Below the pieces are notes generated by a model, which worked only from the letters and a program-made list of their open reading frames with translations, had not been told where the DNA came from and did not search any database. Of a DNA stretch of 64,000 bases, positions 55,155-61,869 are shown one piece after another. The translations under genes and the position numbers were made by a program. Positions within the stretch are counted from its first letter, which is position 1. Every line of letters begins with the position of its first letter. The DNA is from Echinicola vietnamensis DSM 17526 (GTDB taxonomy: Bacteria > Bacteroidota > Bacteroidia > Cytophagales > Cyclobacteriaceae), in NCBI RefSeq assembly GCF_000325705.1, contig NC_019904.1, positions 3,226,001 to 3,290,000 of the forward strand, written 5' to 3'.

Positions 55155-56687
55155 ATGTCAAACCTAAAAATCTGGAGTTGTTTAATAGCCGTTTCCGTAT
55201 GGATGATCAGCTGTGATCAAAGCAGCACCAAGGAAAAGGTCTCCGAAACAGCTTCCGATAAACTTCCCATTGAAAGCGCCATTTTAGAGCAACCAAAGAG
55301 TTTTTTTTATGTGGATTTTGAACACTATCCTGAAATGGACAAGCAGCTGCCCATTGGTGTCTTTGATTCCGGGACAGGTGGACTTACGGTCTTAGATGCG
55401 ATCGTGCGGTATGATGGTTACGATAATACAGACAAATCAACTGGAGCCGATGGAACTCCCGATTTTGATAAGGAAACATTTATTTATTTGGCCGATCAGG
55501 CCAATATGCCTTATGGAAATTATTCGAGTGAAGATAAGACGGATCTATTGGTGGAGCATATTGTCAAAGATGCCCAATTTTTACTGTCCAACAAATATTA
55601 CAAGAATGCGAATGCTCTGAGCCCTAGCCAAGATAAATCGCCCATCAAAACGCTTGTTATTGCTTGTAATACGGCTACGGCCTATGGAAAGGAATTGATT
55701 GATGAGTTTATCGAAAAGGCCGGGATCAATGTGCACGTCATTGGGGTGATCGATGCGGGAGCCAGGGGTGTGCTGCAAGTTTTTGGTCCAAAGGGAAATG
55801 GGGCCATTGGGGTCATGGCCACGGTGGGTACGGTAGCTTCCAAAGGCTATGAAAATACTATCTTGAGAATCAAAGAGGAGCAAGGGTATACCGGAAAGAT
55901 CCGAATTTATAATCAAGGTGGACACGGCATCGCCGAGGCAGTAGATGAGGAGCCAGATTTTATCCATCATGATGCACAAAAGCCAAGGGTAAATTACCGA
56001 GGACCATCGTTGGATCATGAGGAGTTTAAGATTGACAAGACCTTGTTGGATATCTATAACTTTGATTTTGATCATTCCAAGATGCTTTGTGATGCGAAGG
56101 ATACTGATGATTGTACGGTGTTACAACTAAACGACACGGAAAACTATGTGCGCTATCATTTGGTTTCGCTTATGGAAAAGATCAGGAAAGATCCAGAGGC
56201 ACTTCCGCTGAAGGCCATCGTGCTGGGGTGTACCCATTATCCATACCTGACCTCAGACATTAAGATGGTATTGGATGAACTATATGATTATCGGAAGGAA
56301 GGGAGATATATTTACCGGGAGTTGATGGATGAAAATGTGTCTATTATTGATCCCTCGGTAAAGGTTGCTGAAGAGCTGTATGTTTATTTGAACGCCCATG
56401 ATCTTTTTAATCCTTCAGGGGACATGGCCAAAAGCCAATTCTATATCAGCGTTCCCAACACGGATAATCCCCAAGTGACAACAGACCAAAATGGACGCTT
56501 CCCCTATGATTATAAGTACGGTAGGAAGGCAGGCGAGATCCAAGAATATGTTAAGGTGGTACCCTTCGCACCTTCCAATATTCCTAATGAGACAGTGGAG
56601 CGACTTTCGGGTTCCATTCCGGCCACATTTCAGTTGATTCCGGGATTTAGCGCACAACATAAAGCACTTAGTGAGCATGAAAAGTAA
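55155..56687 (+). CDS. Exported Asp/Glu racemase (MurI-like) lipoprotein
   Basis: 510 residues. After lipobox 'VWMISC' comes a complete glutamate-racemase core: 'IGVFDSGTGGLTVLDAIV' (Asp71), 'LVIACNTATAYG' (Cys171), 'IGVIDAGARGVL' and 'VLGCTHYPYL' (Cys359). Both cysteines used by cofactor-independent MurI to invert glutamate are kept. MurI is normally about 265 residues and cytoplasmic. Here two insertions (about 88-110 and about 255-330, the latter with 'DEEPDFIHHDAQKP') nearly double it, and the signal places it in the periplasm or at the surface. It lies 12 bp after the serine hydrolase and overlaps the D-aminoacylase gene, so the three act together. Substrate may be free glutamate or aspartate, or a peptide-bound form. 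Confidence 0.85.
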   Translation: MSNLKIWSCLIAVSVWMISCDQSSTKEKVSETASDKLPIESAILEQPKSFFYVDFEHYPEMDKQLPIGVFDSGTGGLTVLDAIVRYDGYDNTDKSTGADGTPDFDKETFIYLADQANMPYGNYSSEDKTDLLVEHIVKDAQFLLSNKYYKNANALSPSQDKSPIKTLVIACNTATAYGKELIDEFIEKAGINVHVIGVIDAGARGVLQVFGPKGNGAIGVMATVGTVASKGYENTILRIKEEQGYTGKIRIYNQGGHGIAEAVDEEPDFIHHDAQKPRVNYRGPSLDHEEFKIDKTLLDIYNFDFDHSKMLCDAKDTDDCTVLQLNDTENYVRYHLVSLMEKIRKDPEALPLKAIVLGCTHYPYLTSDIKMVLDELYDYRKEGRYIYRELMDENVSIIDPSVKVAEELYVYLNAHDLFNPSGDMAKSQFYISVPNTDNPQVTTDQNGRFPYDYKYGRKAGEIQEYVKVVPFAPSNIPNETVERLSGSIPATFQLIPGFSAQHKALSEHEK

Positions 56688-58239
56688 CATAATTGGGCAG
56701 CCTTGGCTATTGCTATGGGCCATTATGCTCATGGCGGCATGTACGCCACCAGTGGAAGTAGATGTACTGATCACTGGTGGATGGGTGTTGGACGGCAGCC
56801 ATTCGCCAGCAAGACGCTTGGACGTAGGAGTGACAGGTGAAAGAATCAGTTATGTAGGGGTTCCCGGAGAGCGAAAAGTGATCGGTAAGGCTGTCGTTGA
56901 TATCGATGGATTGTATTTGGCCCCAGGTTTTATCGATCCGCATACCCATGTGGAGCGTGAACTTTCGGATCCCAAACAAAAAAGCAATCTTCGCTACCTT
57001 AGACAAGGGGTGACTACGGTATTTGCAGGCAATGACGGGAGCAGTCCCATGCCTGTGAAACGGAAGCTGGATGAATGGGATAGAAACGGTATCGGTACCA
57101 ATGCGGCTTTGCTGGTGGGGCATGGATCTGTTAGGAGAGTGGTCATGGGCATGGAAGCAAAGGAAGCCGATGCGCAAGCTCTGAAGGAAATGGAGAAGTT
57201 GGTGCATAAATCCATGGAAGAGGGAGCATTTGGAATTTCTACTGGGCTTTTTTATGCTCCTGGAAGTTTTGCTACGATGGAAGAAGTGATTGCCTTGTCC
57301 AAGGTCGTTTCAGCCCACGATGGAATTTATGACACACATATGCGGGATGAAGGGTCCTATAATATTGGATTGATGAATGCCGTCAAGGAAACCATCGCTA
57401 TTGGAGAGAAGGCAGGAGTTAAGGTTCATATTTCACATATCAAATGCCTTGGGACTGATGTTTGGGATAAAAGCCCTGAAGTCATCAAACTGGTTGAGGA
57501 TGCCAAGAAACGTGGTGTTCATGTCACCGCAAACCAATATCCTTATTTGGCATCCAGGACGTCTCTCAAAGCTGCTTTGGTACCCAGATGGGCAGAGGAT
57601 GGTGGTTATGAAAAAATGGTGGAGCGGTTTGATGACCCCGGGTTAAGGGATACATTGGTGGCGGGTATTACAGAAAATCTTCGAAAAAGAGGTGGGCCAG
57701 AATCACTGATATTTTCGGATGCAGTGGATGAAACGATGAACGGAAAGAGCTTGGGAGATATCGCTAAAAAGTGGGAAATGGATTTGCCGGAAACCACCAT
57801 GCAGGTACTTCGACAGGATGGTGGAATCAAGGTGATTTCTTTTAACATGAAGGAAAGTGACCTGGAGCGTTTTATGCAACAACCTTGGGTAATGACAGGG
57901 TCTGATGGCGGGGCAGGTCATCCGCGTCAGTTTGGTACTTTCCCTCGGAAAATGCACCAATATGTGGAGGTTGAAAAAGTTATTGACCTGCCTTTTATGG
58001 TCCATAGCTCTTCAGGGCTTACTGCCGAAACCTTTGGTGTAAAAGAGAGAGGGTTTGTTAAGGAAGGGTATTATGCGGATTTGATTGTATTTGATCCGGA
58101 AAAAGTGAAAGATATAGCCACATTTGAGCGTCCATATGAGGAAGCACAAGGGATGGATTACGTGTGGGTCAATGGGGAGCTGATCATCAATCAAGGAAAC
58201 TATACTGGGAAATTGGCAGGAAAGGCTTTGAGGAAGTGA
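56677..58239 (+). CDS. D-aminoacylase (N-acyl-D-amino-acid deacylase) lipoprotein
   Basis: 520 residues from the ATG at 56677; a GTG at 56671 is also in frame. Lipobox 'LMAAC'. The amidohydrolase metal site begins with His89 and His91 in 'FIDPHTHVE', followed by conserved histidines in 'VHISHIKCLG' and the catalytic aspartate in 'MTGSDGGAGHPR'. The C-terminal 'VKEGYYADLIVFDPEKV' is the small beta-domain of the family. It hydrolyses N-acyl-D-amino acids to the free D-amino acid. The gene overlaps the racemase gene by 11 bp (stop at 56685-56687), showing coupled translation. Together with the upstream racemase it would deliver amino acids of either hand. Confidence 0.88.
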   Translation: MKSNIIGQPWLLLWAIMLMAACTPPVEVDVLITGGWVLDGSHSPARRLDVGVTGERISYVGVPGERKVIGKAVVDIDGLYLAPGFIDPHTHVERELSDPKQKSNLRYLRQGVTTVFAGNDGSSPMPVKRKLDEWDRNGIGTNAALLVGHGSVRRVVMGMEAKEADAQALKEMEKLVHKSMEEGAFGISTGLFYAPGSFATMEEVIALSKVVSAHDGIYDTHMRDEGSYNIGLMNAVKETIAIGEKAGVKVHISHIKCLGTDVWDKSPEVIKLVEDAKKRGVHVTANQYPYLASRTSLKAALVPRWAEDGGYEKMVERFDDPGLRDTLVAGITENLRKRGGPESLIFSDAVDETMNGKSLGDIAKKWEMDLPETTMQVLRQDGGIKVISFNMKESDLERFMQQPWVMTGSDGGAGHPRQFGTFPRKMHQYVEVEKVIDLPFMVHSSSGLTAETFGVKERGFVKEGYYADLIVFDPEKVKDIATFERPYEEAQGMDYVWVNGELIINQGNYTGKLAGKALRK

Positions 58240-58416
58240 CTGTGGGGAAAAATGTAACCGCGGGCAGGTAAGGTGAAGGATAATATGAAAGGATAGCAAT
58301 TTGTGTAATCGGGTCCACTTTTACGGGTGGTTCTCATGTTTTTGCTTTTCCAATTAATCAACAGAAGAGTGTTTTTAGTGATAAAATGGAAAACATTAAA
58401 TTAATTTGTTGAATTA

Positions 58417-58448
58417 TTTGTAAAATAAAAAAGGTGTTATTACCTTTA
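58417..58448 (+). promoter_or_regulatory. Promoter of tRNA-like gene copy 1
   Basis: TTTG at 58417-58420 and TACCTTTA at 58441-58448, 20 bp apart, match the Bacteroidota TTTG / TAnnTTTG promoter with one mismatch. Transcription would start about 30 bp before the cloverleaf. The leader can form GAC-CAAAAG-like small hairpin 'AGAC aaaag GTCT'. Confidence 0.65.
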
Positions 58449-58483
58449 CATTATAAGGAAGAGACAAAAGGTCTTTCAGAAAC

Positions 58484-58607
58484 TGTAGGGTGATGAAATT
58501 GGCAGACATGCCCCCCTGTCTCGGGGGTGGGGAGCCTTGGATAAAGCAGACATGGAGCTCGTGTTTTGCCTAACTGCCCCGTGGAGGTTCGAGTCCTTCC
58601 CCTACAG
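58484..58607 (+). tRNA. tRNA-like RNA with 55-nt variable arm, copy 1 (triplet GTC)
   Basis: Full cloverleaf of 124 nt. Acceptor: TGTAGGG (58484-58490) with CCCTACA (58600-58606). D-arm: ATG/CAT with loop AAATTGGCAGA, as in tRNA-Leu. Anticodon arm: CCCCC (58511-58515), loop CTGTCTC, GGGGG (58523-58527), giving GTC at 58518-58520. T-arm: GGAGG, TTCGAGT, CCTTC (58583-58599). The variable arm (58528-58582) folds as GGGG/CCCC closing a long hairpin with TTGG/CTAA and GCAGACATG/CGTGTTTTGC stems. The unpaired 3' base is G, which suits SerRS better than LeuRS; CCA is not encoded. The loop has T after GTC instead of a purine, so normal decoding is doubtful. It differs from copy 2 at one base only. 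Confidence 0.75.
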
Positions 58608-58638
58608 CAGGTTATTTTGGGTTTATTGTTAATTGACT

Positions 58639-58671
58639 AAAGCTATGGGATTGTTTTCATAGCTTTTTTTT
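58639..58671 (+). terminator. Terminator of tRNA-like gene copy 1
   Basis: AAAGCTATG (58639-58647) pairs perfectly with CATAGCTTT (58658-58666) around a 10-nt loop, followed by a T-run to 58671. Confidence 0.85.
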
Positions 58672-58787
58672 ATGTCAAAAATCGACAGTTATTTCGGTTG
58701 GGATATGAAGATCTATCCAGTCGCGGATGAACACGGTTAAACACCGATAGGATGCATAAGGCTTTGCAAATCTGTGTTCATCTTTTT

Positions 58788-58866
58788 TATCGGAATTATC
58801 ATATGCCGTCAAGGCTCAAAGCAATTTTACATTCCTTTCAGTTCAGGTTACAGCATCCACTGGGTC
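58788..58866 (-). repeat. Dispersed intergenic element, partial inverted copy C
   Basis: Reads on the minus strand as 'CAGTGGATGCTGTAACCTGA' then 'TGAAAGGAATGTAAAATTGC' and 'ATATGATAATTCCGATAAA', matching copies at 25981-26130 and 60141-60300. It abuts the end of tRNA-like unit 1. Confidence 0.55.
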
Positions 58867-58869
58867 AAG

Positions 58870-59510
58870 TTAAATTGCTGGGAACCAGGATTCATCTTCA
58901 TGGGGAATACAAATCCCCTGTTCAGGAAACTACCATGATCACTAGGAATCTGGTAGGTAGCACATCCGATGACTGGCCCCGTAGGGGCGACACATCCATA
59001 GCCATGGGTAAAGCCCATGGTAAATTAGCACATCCAACGTTTTCCGTTTTAGCCGTATTGTCCTCCCTATTTCCCATAAATTTCCGCTAAAACCCGTTCA
59101 GTGCCCCTAGAGGAACCCATCACTTAACGGTGTGAAGTATTCTTTCCTAAAAAAATTGTTCAACGGTCATCCGTTGGTAAAGTGGCTTGATCCCATTCAT
59201 CATCAAGACGGGGGAGGAACCGAAGTGTTAAGCTAGACTTTCAGCCTGAAAGGAAGAAATTATGCCGTCTACACCCCAAATCCTGGCCTTGGGCTAGGAT
59301 GATCCTAGGCTTTCAGCCTTCGGTTCCAGCATTGGTTTGGGGACAAATATTATCTGGAAGCGCCTGCAATGCTATTAATTATGTTTACTTAATAGCTCTA
59401 CTTTAGTACTCCTCCCGAGTTTCGTGCTGGATTAGCATTGCTGTCTTTTATGATAGATTCTTTTTTATGAATTAGACAATAAATCTCGTTTAAAGATGTG
59501 AAATAGAAAA
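58870..59510. other. Spacer between the two tRNA-like units
   Basis: No gene. It holds short palindromes of intergenic repeat type: GCCCC-gta-GGGGC (58976-58988), CTTTCAG-c-CTGAAAG (about 59239-59253) and CTAGGAT-g-ATCCTAG (59294-59308). Nothing here resembles a transposase or an integrase site. Confidence 0.45.
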
Positions 59511-59534
59511 TTTTGAAATTAATTTGTTGAATTA

Positions 59535-59566
59535 TTTGTAAAATAAAACAGGTGTTGTTACCTTTA
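59535..59566 (+). promoter_or_regulatory. Promoter of tRNA-like gene copy 2
   Basis: TTTG at 59535-59538 and TACCTTTA at 59559-59566 with a 20-bp spacer. Both boxes are identical to copy 1 although the spacer differs at two bases, which supports selection on the boxes. Confidence 0.65.
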
Positions 59567-59601
59567 CATCATAAGGAAAAGACAAAAGGTCTTTAAGATA
59601 C

Positions 59602-59725
59602 TGTAGGGTGATGAAATTGGCAGACATGCCCCCCTGTCTCGGGGGTGGGGAGCCTTGGATAAAGCAAACATGGAGCTCGTGTTTTGCCTAACTGCCCCGT
59701 GGAGGTTCGAGTCCTTCCCCTACAG
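59602..59725 (+). tRNA. tRNA-like RNA with 55-nt variable arm, copy 2 (triplet GTC)
   Basis: Same cloverleaf as copy 1 with GTC at 59636-59638. The only change in 124 nt is G to A in the variable arm (GCAGACATG becomes GCAAACATG). In the proposed stem this turns a G-U pair into an A-U pair, so the fold is kept. Acceptor TGTAGGG/CCCTACA, D-, anticodon- and T-arms are identical. CCA is again not encoded. Confidence 0.75.
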
Positions 59726-59756
59726 CAGGTTATTTTGGGTTTATTGTTAATTGACT

Positions 59757-59790
59757 AAAGCTATGGGATTGTTTTCATAGCTTTTTTTTT
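59757..59790 (+). terminator. Terminator of tRNA-like gene copy 2
   Basis: AAAGCTATG / CATAGCTTT, as in copy 1, with a T-run one base longer. Confidence 0.85.
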
Positions 59791-60140
59791 ATGTCAAAAA
59801 TCGACAGTTATTTCTCCTGGGATATGAAAATCTATTCAGCCACGGATGAACACGGAGAGACACCGATAGGATACTTAAAGCATTGCAAAACTGTGAACAT
59901 CCCTTTTCTTCTTGACTTCAAATAACTTTAAGGTTTGCCTTTGACCATGAAGAGAGTTCCCTGCCAAAGTTTGGGTGTGCTGCTTGTTGATCAGGCCATC
60001 AGTGCCCCATCCTATCTACGAAAGACATTTTTTAAATGCTCCATGAAATCATCATGTTTGCTTTCATCCAATCTTTGGTTGAAGAGTTCTTCTTTTAAGG
60101 AAACTGCCCCCAGAAATATAAGACCAAGCGTAAAAGTGAT

Positions 60141-60300
60141 GGACTGCCGGTTTGCTTAATGGTAAGCCATGAATAATTAAAAATGCCACCAAACCCCAAA
60201 GGCACCAAGCGCATGCTGTAACCTGCACCGAAAGAGATTTATAAGGGTTTTATCTTATGGAGCTTTGGTGGCGTATCATTGTTTCGATAGATTGAGAAAG
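60141..60300 (+). repeat. Dispersed intergenic element, copy B
   Basis: About 150 bp matching 25981-26130 in the same orientation, including 'TTTGCTTAATGG', 'AAAGGCACCAAG', 'GATGCTGTA' and 'GGCGTATCATTGTTTCGATA'. It lies 240 bp before a GH43 gene. The sequence between it and the second tRNA-like unit has no supported gene. Confidence 0.65.
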
Positions 60301-60432
60301 TTATCTTCTCCATTAATAGTGCTTTATCCAGCAAGGGCACAGGTGATTAACTAAACCTTCAAAATTAACCTTTGCCAAAGGAAGATTAATAATTGGTGGG
60401 CTTTACCAGACCATAACCTCAGATGGGCATCG

Positions 60433-60440
60433 TATCTTTG
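60433..60440 (+). promoter_or_regulatory. Candidate -7 box for the GH43 gene
   Basis: TATCTTTG matches TAnnTTTG exactly, 101 bp before the ATG at 60541. An upstream TTTG box is not clear. Confidence 0.35.
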
Positions 60441-60540
60441 AGGACCTTTTTTCCTGATAAGTGCTATTTGTTGATGAAATTTTTGGTGTCGGGCACAAGG
60501 AAAAGCCTTAGTTTTAACCATCATTATAAAAAAGTTTTCC

Positions 60541-61704
60541 ATGAAATATTCCCCAATTAATTATCACGTAATACCTTCAATCCTTGGTTTCGCCTTTCTG
60601 GTTTTATTTTCATGTAACCCCAAGGAGCATTCAGATGAGGAAGGAACGGAAGGTGATGAGACCGACATGGCCAGCATGTACGCTAATCCATTGGATGTAG
60701 CTTTTGGAGATCCGTATATCCTAAATGATGGTGACGGAAACTATTTTATGTATGGCACAGGTGGTGGTGCAGAGGACGGTTTCGCCGCATATTCATCAGA
60801 TAACCTTGTGGATTGGAAATTTGAAGGGCAGGTGTACCGCGGGAATACCGAAGATTCCTGGGCGTCAAAGTTCTTTTGGGCACCTGAAGTATATAAAATT
60901 GACGGAAAGTATTACATGTTTTTCAGTGCTCAGTGGAAAGTAAATCCCACCAATGAAGAAGAAAACTTCATGATTGGAGTGGCGGTATCGGATAGCCCTA
61001 CAGGTCCTTTTACCGAAATGCATGATCGTCCGATCTTTGATCCGGGATATCCCATTATTGATGCCAATGTATATGAGGAGGATGGACGATATTACCTTTA
61101 TTACTCTCGGGCATGCTACAAGCATCCAGTGGAGAGTGAAGTAGCTAAATGGGCAAAGGAAAAGGGCTGGTATGATGAAATAGAGGAAAGTTGGGTGTAT
61201 GGTGTGGAGCTTAAGCCTGATTTTTCTGGGATAATCGGCGAGCCTGTGCTATGCCTAAGGCCTCCATTAAAGATGGATGATGCGCAAGCTGAATGGGAGA
61301 GCCGATCAGTGACGAAGCAGGAGATCAATCGGCGGTGGACAGAAGGGTCGGTGATTTTTAAACATGAAGGTACTTATTACATCATGTATTCCAGCAATTA
61401 CTACGCGGGCCAAAATTATGCAGTAGGCTATGCTACTGGCAAACATCCATTGGGACCATTTACCAAAGCCAGCAATAATCCCGTGCTGGAGCTTAACACG
61501 CACAAAGGCGGGGAGGTCACGGGGACGGGACACAACAATATTGTTTTCTTGGATAATGGAGAAATGTATTGTGTCTATCATGGCCGCACCAAAGCATCAG
61601 GCCAAGATCGGGTGGTCTTTTTGGACAAAATGGAGATCAAGGACGATGGGACGTTGGTAGTGCAAGGCCCCACAACCAGTGCCCAGCCGATGCCTATCAA
61701 ATAG
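60541..61704 (+). CDS. GH43 lipoprotein
   Basis: 387 residues with lipobox 'LVLFSC' (Cys25) and an acidic linker (EEGTEGDETD) after it. Catalytic positions: Asp57 in 'AFGDPYILND', Asp174 in 'PIIDANVY' and Glu268 in 'WTEGSVIF'. 'SKFFWAPEVYKIDGKYYMFF' and 'GTGHNNIVFLDNGEMYCVYH' are the usual blades, with a metal-site histidine in the latter. An insert near 195-250 ('AKWAKEKGWYDEIEESWVYG') is unusual for short GH43 proteins. Arabinofuranosidase, xylosidase or galactosidase activity is possible. It converges on the two-component regulator gene at 61870, its likely controller. Confidence 0.85.
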   Translation: MKYSPINYHVIPSILGFAFLVLFSCNPKEHSDEEGTEGDETDMASMYANPLDVAFGDPYILNDGDGNYFMYGTGGGAEDGFAAYSSDNLVDWKFEGQVYRGNTEDSWASKFFWAPEVYKIDGKYYMFFSAQWKVNPTNEEENFMIGVAVSDSPTGPFTEMHDRPIFDPGYPIIDANVYEEDGRYYLYYSRACYKHPVESEVAKWAKEKGWYDEIEESWVYGVELKPDFSGIIGEPVLCLRPPLKMDDAQAEWESRSVTKQEINRRWTEGSVIFKHEGTYYIMYSSNYYAGQNYAVGYATGKHPLGPFTKASNNPVLELNTHKGGEVTGTGHNNIVFLDNGEMYCVYHGRTKASGQDRVVFLDKMEIKDDGTLVVQGPTTSAQPMPIK

Positions 61705-61869
61705 CCATACGGGAGGGCCAAGAATAGGTTAACGCGAATGACAAAGGTCCACACCGTAGTTTTGTGGCTAAGCAGGGTTCATCATGTCGCTCCATCCGAG
61801 ATAGCTTTTCAATATTGGCGGTTTGCTTTCCAATGCTCCCCACAGAAGGTTTTGTGTCAGAACTTGGAA

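Larger units (their letters stand above)
58398..58790 (+). repeat. Duplicated unit carrying the tRNA-like gene, copy 1
   Basis: Matches 59516-59908 at a constant offset of 1118 bp up to the terminator, where copy 2 has one extra T. Similarity is near-perfect from about 58483 to 58671, lower upstream (about six changes in 60 bp), and decays downstream ('CGGATGAACACGG..' parts). Confidence 0.85.
59516..59908 (+). repeat. Duplicated unit carrying the tRNA-like gene, copy 2
   Basis: Second copy of the unit at 58398-58790 with the same order of promoter, tRNA-like body, terminator and decayed 'GGATGAACACGG' tail. Spacing is 1118 bp. Confidence 0.85.

Noticed and set aside
55155..56687. Housekeeping murI
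   Set aside because: The lipoprotein signal, doubled length and catabolic neighbours do not suit the cytoplasmic wall-synthesis enzyme.
58484..58607. Selenocysteine tRNA as explanation for the long-arm tRNA-like gene
   Set aside because: The acceptor stem is 7 bp rather than 8, the D-stem is short and Leu-like, and the triplet is GTC, not TCA.
58484..58607. Ordinary tRNA-Leu or tRNA-Asp
   Set aside because: The anticodon triplet does not fit Leu, the 55-nt variable arm does not fit Asp, and the pure C/G anticodon stem and T after the triplet fit neither.
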